In this document: piece after piece, positions 18,950 through 29,900 of the stretch
Position numbering within the stretch: the first letter of the stretch is position 1
How the letters are laid out: each line of letters opens with the position of its first letter
DNA from: a virus
Virus record (IMG/VR): IMGVR_UViG_3300032304_000763
Location: 1-64,000 of that record
Strand: one strand, 5' to 3'
Length of the DNA: 64,000 nucleotides
Translations under genes and position numbers: made by a program
The notes under the pieces: generated by a model
What the model was told of the DNA's origin: nothing
What the model saw: the letters and a program-made list of their open reading frames with translations, nothing else
The model's database searches: none

Positions 18950-19891
18950 ATGGAACAACGCTCTAGAGCATTTTTTTTAAACGGCGGTGCGGGCCGTATG
19001 ATTTCAGCAATACCCGCATTTGAAAAATATGAACAGGAATCCGGTGACAGGGATTTCATCATTATTTGCGAAGGCGGTACAGATGTTTTTAAAGGACATC
19101 CAACACTTGATGCCAGAACCTACGATGTTTGGCATAAAAATCTTTTTATTGAAAAACTCAAAGATCGAGACATTGTAAGTACCGAACCTTACAGAGTATG
19201 GGAATATTATAATCAACGATGTTCCATAGCACAGGCATTTGATATTGAAATCAATAAAAAAGGTATTAGACCTTTGCCAAAGCCTACATTAATTCTTAGT
19301 AAAGATGAATTATTAACAGGTCGTAAACTAATTTCTGATGTAAAAAAACAATTAAAGAAAAGTAAAATTGTTGTGTTCCAACCTTTCGGTAGAGGCATAC
19401 AGGTTGTCGACGATACGCCAGTTGATTCAACATCTCGTAGTATTGAATTCAAAGACGTCAAAGCCCTTATTAAAAAATTACAAGAAAAAGACTTTGGTGT
19501 AATTTTAATGAGTGAGTTTAAAATTGATTTTACAGATGAAAAATTCAAAGATGAAATTGCCATGCCTGAAAACGTATCTATGCGTCAGTGGGCAGCTATC
19601 ATCAAATACTGTGATCACTTTTTAGGATGTGACAGTTTAGGACAGCATTTAGCACACTGTTTAGACAAACCGGCTACTGTATTATTCGGGTCAACTTACC
19701 CAATTAATGTATCCTATCCAGAAAACAAGTTGTTTACTATCCTAGACATGGGCGAAGACACTAGAGAATATAGTCCTATCCGTATAACCCAAGACGAAAG
19801 AGTTGACAGAAAGCACGAAACAATTATGACAATGACTCCAGAAATTCACACATACATTGTAGACGCAGTTCAAGGAAAAAATAAAAAATGA
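18950..19891 (+). CDS. Heptosyltransferase-like glycosyltransferase (GT9 fold)
   Basis: This 313-residue protein has two Rossmann-like halves as in GT-B enzymes. The N-terminus reads FFLNGGAGRMISAIPAF, matching the acceptor-side loop of the GT9 ADP-heptose LPS heptosyltransferases (usual form G..GD.....). In the C-terminal half IVVFQPFGRG and, near residues 225-247, GCDSLGQHLAHCLDKPATVLFG match the nucleotide-sugar binding segment of GT9 (usual form D....HLAAAL..P.v.LFG). The following carbamoyltransferase overlaps it by four bases (ATGA), so the two are translationally coupled. A heptose pathway lies at 32-34.7 kb. The acceptor is unknown: virion protein and host glycan are both possible. 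Confidence 0.65.
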   Translation: MEQRSRAFFLNGGAGRMISAIPAFEKYEQESGDRDFIIICEGGTDVFKGHPTLDARTYDVWHKNLFIEKLKDRDIVSTEPYRVWEYYNQRCSIAQAFDIEINKKGIRPLPKPTLILSKDELLTGRKLISDVKKQLKKSKIVVFQPFGRGIQVVDDTPVDSTSRSIEFKDVKALIKKLQEKDFGVILMSEFKIDFTDEKFKDEIAMPENVSMRQWAAIIKYCDHFLGCDSLGQHLAHCLDKPATVLFGSTYPINVSYPENKLFTILDMGEDTREYSPIRITQDERVDRKHETIMTMTPEIHTYIVDAVQGKNKK

Positions 19892-21696
19892 CAGAACCTA
19901 AGATTAATTCAGGCTGGATAGCAGCCATAGCACGTGGACACAACGCAGGTGTGTGCCTTTTTAAAGACGGTGAAATTGTTTTTTCTATCGAAGAAGAAAG
20001 ACTGACTCGTCAAAAATATGACGGCGGACCTCTTGCTTCGATGGTAAAGATTTTAGAGTATACCGACAAGTTAGATTATCTTGTGGTAGCACATACGCAA
20101 AAGTTATCTGATACCGCAGGTAAAATTGACTACAGTGGCGATGATGTATATACAGGACTAGCACGAAAGTTAGGTCTTATCAGCCGCAAAGAAAATAATC
20201 ATAATCATCCGCAGGTTGTTGATTTAAGTTTTATGCATCACAAACTTCATGCGGCCTGTGCGTTTTATCGCAGCGGCTTTGATGACGCAGTGTCTTTGAT
20301 TGTTGATGGTGCTGGTACATTCATTCAGTTAATGTACGGCAATGAACCTTTATGGGTTTGGGAAGTTGAGTCGATTGTCGACTGTAGCTATCCTTCAAGT
20401 TTTAAAACATTGTATAAAAATTATGGTGCTCGTGAACCAATTGCTGGCACATACATGGATAAATGCCCTTCGGACCAATTTGGTGAAGCAGGCGAATTCC
20501 ATGAAGCATGGCTTTCGGATAGAGCGGGTATAGTGAAGACCTATGAGGCTGTCACCGAATATTGCGGTTTTTCATCTATCGAAGCAGGAAAGACTATGGG
20601 GTTATTCCCATACGGTACTCCAAACGATCAAATTCCTAGGCTGTTTGATTCCACTTCAAAGGTTCCGTTATCTAATAGAAACTTGATCGTTCCTGCCTAT
20701 CCATCCTCTTCTATTGTTAACTCAGCATTGTTTGATTACTTAGATGAGCTGCCAGAAGAAGGACAAGATCCAACAACACTTCAAAGCCGTAGAGATCTTG
20801 CCTACGCTTGTCAAACACAGACTCAAGAACAAGTTGTGCGTTTGATAAAGAAAGCAGTAGAAATCAGTGGTAAGAAAAATGTAGTGATCAGTGGCGGATA
20901 TGGTTTAAACTGTGTTGCCAACTACCATTACCTAGAAGCTCTAAAAGATCAAGGTATTAACATCTATGTAGAGCCTATTTCTAACGATGCTGGTACTGCT
21001 ATGGGTGCTGGACTAATGTTTTGGCATGCGTTATCTGACAGCAAAGAAAAACAAAAACTCGATACCTTGTATCTAGGACCCGAACATAGCTATACAGAAA
21101 AAGAAATCTTAGAAAAAGTCAGCTATGCCGGCGGCGAAGCAGTTGATGCCACTAATAAAGAAGTAGTAGAGTTGTTAAGAAAGAAAAACATTGTTACAAT
21201 TTTCCAAGGCCGTTCAGAAAACGGACCACGTGCCCTAGGAAATCGTTCAGTGTTATTTGATCCCACATTTGAAGACGGCAAAGATTTTGTAAACGCAGTT
21301 AAGCGTCGTGAATATTTCCGTCCATTTGCTGGCAGTATTTTACACGATTATGTACACGAGTGGTTTGATCTACGCGGTATGGACGAAACTCCGCACATGA
21401 TGTATGCGGTAAATTGTCAGCCGGGTATCGCTGAAAAAATCCCGTCAATTATTCACGTTGACGGCACTTGTCGTATTCAAACTGTCAAGCGTGAGCAAAA
21501 TCCTCACTACTACGATCTAATCAAAGAGTTCCATAGTCAAACTGGTATTCCTATTATTTTTAATACCAGCTTTAATTTAGGTGGCGATCCGTTAGTTGAA
21601 ACCCTAGACGATGCTATCGAAACCCTAGTTAAAAGTGATATTGAATATCTATTTTTACCCGAATACGGTAAATTAATAAAGATAGCAAATACCTAA
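19888..21696 (+). CDS. O-carbamoyltransferase (NodU/CmcH family)
   Basis: This 602-residue protein has the full length of the NodU/CmcH/TobZ family, which transfers a carbamoyl group from carbamoyl phosphate to a hydroxyl via carbamoyl-AMP. The N-terminal YrdC/Kae1-like domain shows GHNAGVCLFKDG (residues 17-28), EEERLTRQK, the metal-binding HHKLHAA (117-123) and VDGAGT. The C-terminal domain has GRSENGPRALGNRS (about 441-454), FRPFAGSIL, HVDGTCR and FNTSFN (559-564). All key motifs seem intact. Substrates in the family are sugars or antibiotics. With the preceding GT, a carbamoylated sugar on virion or envelope is a reasonable inference. A strong terminator follows. Confidence 0.85.
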   Translation: MTEPKINSGWIAAIARGHNAGVCLFKDGEIVFSIEEERLTRQKYDGGPLASMVKILEYTDKLDYLVVAHTQKLSDTAGKIDYSGDDVYTGLARKLGLISRKENNHNHPQVVDLSFMHHKLHAACAFYRSGFDDAVSLIVDGAGTFIQLMYGNEPLWVWEVESIVDCSYPSSFKTLYKNYGAREPIAGTYMDKCPSDQFGEAGEFHEAWLSDRAGIVKTYEAVTEYCGFSSIEAGKTMGLFPYGTPNDQIPRLFDSTSKVPLSNRNLIVPAYPSSSIVNSALFDYLDELPEEGQDPTTLQSRRDLAYACQTQTQEQVVRLIKKAVEISGKKNVVISGGYGLNCVANYHYLEALKDQGINIYVEPISNDAGTAMGAGLMFWHALSDSKEKQKLDTLYLGPEHSYTEKEILEKVSYAGGEAVDATNKEVVELLRKKNIVTIFQGRSENGPRALGNRSVLFDPTFEDGKDFVNAVKRREYFRPFAGSILHDYVHEWFDLRGMDETPHMMYAVNCQPGIAEKIPSIIHVDGTCRIQTVKREQNPHYYDLIKEFHSQTGIPIIFNTSFNLGGDPLVETLDDAIETLVKSDIEYLFLPEYGKLIKIANT

Positions 21697-21698
21697 TT

Positions 21699-21722
21699 AA
21701 AACCCCCATTACGGGGGTTTTT
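21699..21722 (+). terminator. Rho-independent terminator
   Basis: A nine-base stem AAAACCCCC / GGGGGTTTT with the five-base loop ATTAC is followed by T residues. It lies just after the carbamoyltransferase stop and closes the GT/carbamoyltransferase unit. Confidence 0.85.
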
Positions 21723-21740
21723 ACTTTCCGTTTAAATCAG

Positions 21741-21747
21741 TTAAATA
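21741..21747 (+). promoter_or_regulatory. T4-type late promoter core (TTAAATA)
   Basis: TTAAATA lies 21 bases before the ATG at 21769 and directly after a terminator. The leader contains the weak ribosome site GCGGA. Confidence 0.5.
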
Positions 21748-21768
21748 TATGATACAAAGAGCGGACCC

Positions 21769-23343
21769 ATGACAGATTTTACAAGATATTTTGCCCCGGG
21801 AGTTAAGAACACACTGTTCCTTAAGAACGGTGTAAATTTCTATAATAGAGGACCGTGGCGACAAGTATATGATGATACAGAAATAGATCGCTGGTATGTA
21901 GGCGATTTTACTGCCGCCCAGTATATTATTTCTGTAGAATATAACTCACAAAAGAAAGAAACAATGTCTGTGCTAGTAGTTGCTAGACCAGATCAAGCTA
22001 GTTATTCTATTTCTGGTCGAGCTTCTATTGACGACCCGTTGATTACTATTTCAGCAACAGTAAATGACAGCTATCTTAGTTTAAAATTATCACCAATAAT
22101 CCCAGCATACGCTGGGGTTCGTGTAATCTATTTTGCTCAATACTTTGCTACCTTAACTGATTTAGATAGACCAATTCCGTTATCATATCTAGTCCCACAA
22201 GATAGTATAGGCGATGGCAGCGGTGGCGGCAGTATACCTACACCCGGAGACGGAGGCAGCAGCGGAAATGCTGATCTTTCAGCAATTGATCGATCACTGA
22301 CACCAACAATAACTGGTACCTATGACGTTGGTATCTCTTTAAAAAGATTTAGAGATCTGTATCTTAAAAATACTATAAATCTTGACGGTGCTATTATTTC
22401 TAAAAATCTTAACGGCGGCATTGAATTACCAATAGGCAGTACTGTAGATGGAAATGGATTAGTATCGTTTGGAACTATATCAGTAGCAGGTGAGCCTGAT
22501 ATTGAAAGTATTTCATTAAATGATACATTGACATTGATTGCTGGTGCTGGAATGACCATAACGTCAAACCCATCAGCTAGAACAATTACATTAACTAGTT
22601 CTGGTGGAGGTGGAGATGGAGGTGCTACAGCAGCCAACGCTTTTGGAGTTATTAGTGTGTCTGGCCAATCAACTATTAGAGCCGACACAGCAGCCGATAC
22701 GTTGACATTTGTAGCAGGCGCCGGCATTTCTATTACAACAAATTCTACCAGCGATAGAATTACAATTACCAACACAGGAACCGGTGGTGGCGGTGGCGGC
22801 ACAAGTGGTACTGCTTCGGAAATTATTGTAACAGAGATATTAGAAGGTATATTTCCAATGGTCATTGCCGAAGGCACTGATCCATTAACCGGACAGAGTT
22901 TATATGCTAGTTCAGGTGTAACACTAGAGGTAGCTACTAGTACTCTTAATGTTACCGCAACAACAGCACGTTGGGCTGACTTGGCAGAAAAATATCTAGC
23001 AGATCAAGCCTACGAACCCGGAACAGTTTTAGAGTTTGGTGGCGATAAAGAAGTAACTATGGCCCAAGACGGGTCAAAAAGGATTGCTGGTATTGTATCT
23101 ACAGATCCAGCGTTTGTAATGAATAATGATCTCAGCGGCGACACTGTTATACGGTTAGCGTTACAGGGCAGAGTTCCTTGTAAAGTAAGAGGAAAAATTC
23201 GCAAGGGCGACATGTTAATCAGCGGCGGCAGCGGTTATGCGAGGCCGTCGAGTGACCCATCAATCGGAACGGTGATTGGTAAAGCATTAGAAAATTTTGA
23301 CGGCGTTGAAGGAATTATTGAAGTTGTTGTAGGCCGTCTGTGA
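21769..23343 (+). CDS. Tail fibre protein with C-terminal fibre-end domain
   Basis: This 524-residue protein has an N-terminal globular part (residues 1-145), a Gly/Ser linker (GDGSGGGS, near 150), then beta repeats with DTLTLIAGAGMTITSNP and a similar DTLTFVAGAGISITTNS, separated by poly-Gly. The C-terminal 130 residues contain ARWADLAEKYLAD, PGTVLEFGG, AGIVSTDPAFVMN, ALQGRVPCKVRG, KGDMLISGG and GKALEN. This ordered set is the recurrent C-terminal domain of many phage fibres and structural proteins. It is expressed from its own late promoter. It is probably a fibre, with the attachment partner unknown. Confidence 0.75.
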   Translation: MTDFTRYFAPGVKNTLFLKNGVNFYNRGPWRQVYDDTEIDRWYVGDFTAAQYIISVEYNSQKKETMSVLVVARPDQASYSISGRASIDDPLITISATVNDSYLSLKLSPIIPAYAGVRVIYFAQYFATLTDLDRPIPLSYLVPQDSIGDGSGGGSIPTPGDGGSSGNADLSAIDRSLTPTITGTYDVGISLKRFRDLYLKNTINLDGAIISKNLNGGIELPIGSTVDGNGLVSFGTISVAGEPDIESISLNDTLTLIAGAGMTITSNPSARTITLTSSGGGGDGGATAANAFGVISVSGQSTIRADTAADTLTFVAGAGISITTNSTSDRITITNTGTGGGGGGTSGTASEIIVTEILEGIFPMVIAEGTDPLTGQSLYASSGVTLEVATSTLNVTATTARWADLAEKYLADQAYEPGTVLEFGGDKEVTMAQDGSKRIAGIVSTDPAFVMNNDLSGDTVIRLALQGRVPCKVRGKIRKGDMLISGGSGYARPSSDPSIGTVIGKALENFDGVEGIIEVVVGRL

Positions 23344-23349
23344 CAACCA

Positions 23350-23356
23350 ATAAATA
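23350..23356 (+). promoter_or_regulatory. T4-type late promoter core (ATAAATA)
   Basis: ATAAATA lies 10 bases before the ATG at 23367, with AGG in the short leader. It is intermediate between the leaderless and leadered classes. Confidence 0.55.
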
Positions 23357-23366
23357 CTAGGTAAAA

Positions 23367-23942
23367 ATGACTGTACAACAAAAACAATTTAGATCAGAAT
23401 TTGGATTTAGAAGTCCAAAATTTTCAGTAGATGCTGACGGTAATCTAACGGCAGATACCTTAACCACTGCTAATGTAAACTCAACTACAGTTAGCATATC
23501 CGGTGCTACTGTTTTAGAATCTAATAGAATAACAGAAAACATTGTTAACAGTAGTTTAGAAACACTGGGAATATTAGAAAGTTTAACAGTCAACGGTGAT
23601 GTTTTACTAAGAAAAAATAATATTACTCGATTGTCGATAGTAAATGGCAGAGTAGTGATTAGCAGTTTAACAACAGGTGCTGTTGATAACGTAGATCTCG
23701 GACAGATTAGTCCAGGAAAGGTCAACACTTATCAATTAAATGTTGTAGAACGAAACGGAGTTAACGGGGAATTTGTAGCAAACGGAGCAAATATTTCGTT
23801 TGATGCAGCTACAATAGCAGGAACTGTAACTTATACAGATAATATATCAGTTAGTGTGCCACCTACATCGGGGGTACACTTAGCCCGTAAAGATTATGTT
23901 GACAATTCAGTGATTGCGTTCGCTGTGGCATTTGGAGCCTAA
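23367..23942 (+). CDS. Fibre-related protein
   Basis: This 191-residue protein has an N-terminal segment RSEFGFRSPKFSVDADGNLTAD like those that begin fibre beta regions in marine phages. It is followed by short repeating strands (NSTTVSISGATVLESNRI) comparable to the repeat fibre at the start of the window. The C-terminus is GVHLARKDYVDN, a motif common before a trimerisation end in phage fibres. It lies nine bases before the 2697-aa giant gene and may form its base or cap. Fibre role inferred from composition and position. Confidence 0.6.
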   Translation: MTVQQKQFRSEFGFRSPKFSVDADGNLTADTLTTANVNSTTVSISGATVLESNRITENIVNSSLETLGILESLTVNGDVLLRKNNITRLSIVNGRVVISSLTTGAVDNVDLGQISPGKVNTYQLNVVERNGVNGEFVANGANISFDAATIAGTVTYTDNISVSVPPTSGVHLARKDYVDNSVIAFAVAFGA

Positions 23943-23951
23943 GGATCAAAG

Positions 23952-26900
23952 ATGGCAAAGAAAAAGATAGACAATTATACATTTAGACCAGGAATTAGTT
24001 TTTTAGGGAATCTTTATCCCGACGAATGGCAGAGTTTTACTGATAACGTTCCGTTTATCAAATCAGAACTGACTGCGTATCTCAATTACAGAATTAGTGT
24101 TGATACCGAAGTAAACTTATACCCTAATGCTGTCCGCTTGCTACAGAACAACGTGGCATTTATACAAGAAGAAGCCACTGCTTGGATTCAAACACAAGTG
24201 GCTGGTAATTTTTCAGGCTTTGTAGGCTACACCTATGATGTAGCTAAATGTAAACGAGATATTGGCTATGTGCTAGATGCTTATCTACATGATTTACGCT
24301 ACGGTGGCAACGAAGAAACTAGAATTGTAGTTGGCAAATATTGGATCAATGACGAGCCACAAGTTGACGGAGATCGTACTCCGGAAGTTAAAACACACGA
24401 ATTTATACGAGATTTAATAACGGATTATATATTTCCTAGAGCAGCATATACTCCAATTCAAACGTCAGTAGTTCGATATACTATTGCTCCATCAGCAGAA
24501 ACTACAGCAGCAGCTCGCATTGATACATTGTCAGCGGTTGTGACTACGGTCATTGCTGGCGGACTAGATGTAATGCCTGCGATTGTTTATAAATCTGCTA
24601 CCTATGAAAATTATACATTTAATTCAGAAAAATGTCAGCGAGATTTAGGTTATGTGTTAACAGCTTACCTTCATGATTTACGCTATGGCGGCAATGAAGA
24701 AACGCTCTTTACTATTCAGAAATACTACGACAACGGTGTTCTTCAAGTTGACGGAAGCGGCCAAGCTGAAGTAGAAGGCCATACATTTATTAGAAATTTA
24801 ATCATTAACAACATCATGCAGAATGAACAGGGTGTTACACTATACCCCGAAGCTGTGAGATTGTTGACACTAAACAAAGCCTATCTTCAAAATGAAATAG
24901 CTGGGTGGATTGAAAATGAAGTGTTAGATGCTGTTAAATGTGAACGAGACATTGGGTATCTTATCGATGGAGCAAAATTTGATATTGCTCTTGGTACTAA
25001 CTACAATGCCCTCTTTCTTGGTCTAGCTGAATTTAATTCAGTAGACAATGATTTTTTTGTCATTGACACAATTAACAGAACTAAAACAGCCATTGCTGAA
25101 CTGGCCAATGTGGCAGCAAGTTCAGCAGCCGTGGCTAGAAACAACGCATTCTTTAATGAAGTAGTTGACATTGCCGAAGGCGGTCGAAGTGAAGCAGATG
25201 CTTTGGTATTGGTAGAACCATCTAATGCTACAGCTAGTCGAATAGCAGCAAAAAATCAATTAGTAGCTAATAAAAATTTCCTAGCAACAGAAGTTAATGC
25301 TTGGGTAGCTGCTCAATATCCTAATGCTGATCACGATCCTGTAAAGTGTGAACGAGATGTAAAATATGCCATAGATGCTCTCTGCTATGATATGCTGTAT
25401 GGCGGTAACTCGGCAACATATGATCAAGCTAGATTTTTCTTCTACAGTTTTGACAACGGCGCAACAGGAATTGATCCTACTCATAGACTACAAACAGTAG
25501 CAGCCTATGTACATTTAAAAACAGTCATTGGCCAAGTGCTACAGGGCCAATTTGTTACAAGAACAACAGGCAATACAGTAACACAAAATCTAACGTTTCC
25601 GGCTGCTTCACCGAGCGATACAACAATTTGTCAAGGCTTGGTTCAGTTAACTGCTGATGTAGTTGCTGCCACAAATCAAACACAAGCTAACAGTATATTA
25701 TCAGGATTTACTAGAACTGTCCCAAGTATAACATTTGCCACTGCTCCGTTACAAACAGCATTTGCCGCAATTACAACAAATAAAACTGCTGTAATAGATC
25801 AAGTGGTTGTATTCAAAGGTTATACCTACGACGAGGCTAAGTGTATTAGAGATTCCGGATATGTCATTGATGCGTTAATCTATGACTTGGAATATAATGG
25901 TAACGAAGAGTCGAGAAGAATTGCTCAAAAATATTATATTGACGGTGTGTTTCAAGTTGACGGATCAAGAATTCCAGAAATCGCAGCATATACATTCTTA
26001 CAAGAATTATTAACAACATACATCTTTCCAAGAGCAACTGCGGACTCATACCAACAGGTATATCCTCAAATTAAAACAGCACCTAACGCTGAAACTGGTT
26101 CGTACGCTCGAATCACAGAGTTAACTAATATTTTTATTAATTTCTTAAAAACTGGTCCTGCGGCATTGCCTGCGGTATCGGTAAGAACAGTTCCATATCA
26201 AACAGTTGAAGAACAAGTAGTTGATACAACTAAATCATACGATCCTGAAACTGGCGAAATAATTACCACATTGTCAAATAATCTTATTAATATTATTCAG
26301 CAAGGTGTAGGTAGTCTTCCAGTTAAAGAAAGTGCCGGATATGGATTAGTTAAATTTCAAGGTGCTATTAAGTTAGAAGATATTCTTTTAATTACTAACA
26401 CCAGCAAAAACGTTGTTATCTATAACTTCTCAACAAATACCGCAGGTGGCCAACTGATAGCGGAATTTGATGGCGATGATGAATTTGTAGCATTCAAACA
26501 AACCACTGACAGAGTAAATTTTTTAAGATTACATTTTGATACGTCATCAATGGACGAAACTGATGACTTACAAATATTTGTTGAAGGTGCTGAACTAAAA
26601 GTTAGACCTTATGACTTTGGTACAGATGCTATTGAGCGTCATAGAGTAGCGGCACCACAGTCAATGCTTGATGCTGACTTCGAATACGGATTACAGCCAA
26701 CTAAATGGCAGGCTATTGGTATTGCAAGAGGTTATCCTTCGATATACGAAGTACCGGGATCAGATTTTGAAGTTGCGTCGATTATCACAGACGCATCATT
26801 TCCAACTAACGGTGTTGGTGCTTCAATAATTACAGTGGTTACATCTGCCCCGCACGGGTTAGTTCCCGGCAATCCAATCACTGTAGCTGGATTAGACACT

Positions 26901-29900
26901 AGTGTATCAGGAGTTAGTAGAGCAGAAGGAGCATTTGTTGTAGTAACAGTACCAACAACATCTTCATTTACATTCTTTTCAAAATCTAGAGTTGGTGTTA
27001 CATCAGGTACAACTTTAAAAACTACATATTCTCAAATTAGAAAAGGCGGATTCTATACCGGAGCATCAATTGGAACTCCAACATTAAACTTATTATCTAA
27101 CGGAACATCCGGATCGTTTTTAACTGAATTTGGCACACCGACTGGTACTACTAGATTTACCGTTGCTAGCGGAAGCATTCCTGCTGTCGGATCACCAATG
27201 TCGGCTGCTATTGGCATAGGATTTGGATCACAGGTAACTGCCACAGTCGGTTCGGGAGGCATAGTAACTGTGCCAACAGTTGTTGGAGATTATACTCCTA
27301 CACTACTAGGACTAACAACTCTTACCGTTCAAGATGCTACAGGCGTTGTTAACGGACTCGGCGCCGATGACCAAACTGGATTCTCCACATTTGTAGAATC
27401 GGTCGTTGGAAACAACATTACATTTACTAGACCATTCAGCGGAAATGTTATTGGTAATACTACTACATATACTGCTCTTAGCGGAACCAACGAACTATCG
27501 ATAGGTTCCTCTGCTACTTTTAACGTTGTTGGCAGTTCAGCAGGATATATTTCAGTAGCGGTTAATACCGGCGGCAGTGACTATCAAGTTGGTGATGTAC
27601 TAAGAGTGCTTGGTACTGATCTTGGAGGCGGAACGAGTCCTGCTAACGATTTGTTAATAAAAGTAGCTACAGTGTCAAGCGGTTCAATACTAACTGCCGA
27701 TGTTATTTCAGGCACCAGCATTATTTCCGCGGGCAATCAAACAGTCAACGGTATTAACAACACTTCATACACAGCTACTAGTCCAGACAGTACATTAGGA
27801 TCGGGTGCGGTTTTTGATATTACAAGAACGGGCATAGGCTTCTCTTCAGCTATTAACACTGCTGGTTCTGGATATATCATAGGCACTGAATTTTTAGTTC
27901 TTGGAAGCGTATTTACAAATAATACCAGTCCAGCCAATGATGTTACTGTTACAGTAACTAGGACATCCGCTGCGTTTACAGGTTTGTTACAAGATACAAC
28001 CACACTATCAGGATCGTCGGCACAGTTTAATGTCACAAGGTCGGGTGATGTGTATACCAGTTTAGTAGTAGCATTTGCTGGTAGTGGATACGCTGTAAAT
28101 GAAATTGTAACCATATATGGACTACAGTTAGGTGGAAATACTCCTAGTCATGATCTTCGAATCCAAGTTGATAACGTGGGCGGCAGCGGTCAAATTATTG
28201 CAGCGTCGATTGTGGCAGGAGTGACTGCGAATGCTGAGGCTCCTGGCAGTTTATCGTTGGTCACAACCGCAGGTACGGGTGATGACAGAGCCACTGTTAC
28301 CAATGTGCCAACAGTGGTTGTTCCGGGTTCAGGCATAAACGCAGAATTTACTTTAACACGTATTGCTAGCGGATACACAACTATTATTGCTACAAGTGGC
28401 GGAACTGGCTATATTCCGGGGAATCGAATTAGAATATTAGGCAGTAGTCTAGGCGGTGTTGATGTAACCAACGATGCAGTGGTAGCAATTACATCAGTTA
28501 ATCCAGGAGGACAAGTTACTGCGGCAACTGTTACAGGTACTGGTGTGGCTGGTATTGACTTATCATTGTATTCTTCAGTGACTGTTAGTGAATTTACCAC
28601 AGGTGTTATTGCTTCGGGTGAAACTCTCGGATTTGGATCTTTGGCAACACTACAGGTTATATTCCAACAACCGCACGGTATACCACCGGGTGGTTCGTTT
28701 ATTGTAGTTGTTACTTCTGACAACGGTTCAAATAATCATGCGTTGGCCAACGGTTCATTTACAGCTACACAGATTCCAACCAGAACAACTATCACTTTCC
28801 AAGCAAGAGCTCCTGGTATTATTACAGGTGCTCCGATTACCGCTACTATCTATCCAAGACCAGACAGCTTCTTTACGCACAGACCGTTTGACGGCGGTGT
28901 ACAGCTGGGCACAGGTGGCCCGCAACACGGTGTTCAGGCAATTCGTCAAAGTAAAAAGTATATTCGTTACCAGTCTGGTAAGGGTGTTATGTATACCACT
29001 GGTGCGTTATTTGCTCCAAGCTATGATGTATTGTCAATTATATCAACAGGTGTTGAAGTTGGATCTACTATCGAAATTACTCTAGGCGACAACGATCACG
29101 GTTTACAACGAGGGTGTACCATTAGATTAGAAGGTGTAACCACAGGCGGATATGACGGCGACTTTGTAGTCGATGAAATTGTTTCAGAAAGAACATTTAG
29201 AGTTATTGCTACGAGACGAGTAGGTTCAAGAAAACCCGCATTGAGTTTTAATTGTCAGGTGTCAACAGTAAGTTGGCAAGGTGCTGTGGTACGTGCTGGA
29301 GTATTTGATGACCAAAATGGAATATTTTGGGAATATGACGGACAGTTTCTGTCAGCAGTTCAAAGAACATCAACAAAACAGCTAGCAGGAACGGTGACAA
29401 TTACACCGGGATCGAATAGGATTACTGGGCTTAACACCAGATTTATAGATCAATTAAAAGCAGGCGATACAGTGGTGCTTAGGGGAATGACACACGTAGT
29501 AACCTATGTTGATAGTCAAACTACTATGTCAGTCACACCTGATTATCGCGGTGTTAATACAGCGTCAAATGCTAAGATTAGCTTAGTCTCAGAAGTTCGA
29601 GTAAAGCAACAGAATTTTAACAAAGATACATTAGACGGAAACGGACCTAGTGGATATAATCTAGACATTACAAAAATGCAGATGATTGGTATTCAGTATT
29701 CATGGTACGGTGCTGGTTTTATTGACTTCATGCTTAGAGGGTCAGACGGCAATTACGTGTTTGCTCATCGCATGAGAAACAGTAACATTAATACCGAAGC
29801 TTATATGAGAACTGGTAACTTGCCTGTTCGTTACGAAGTATCAAACTACGGTGCTGTAACTAGATTGATGGGTGATATTTCCAACACATCAACTGAGCTA

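Noticed and set aside
22320-22877. 185-residue open frame on the minus strand
   Set aside because: It is antisense to the Gly/Ser/Thr-rich fibre gene at 21769 and has the Pro/Val/Ala composition expected from reading such codons backwards. No ribosome site or family match.
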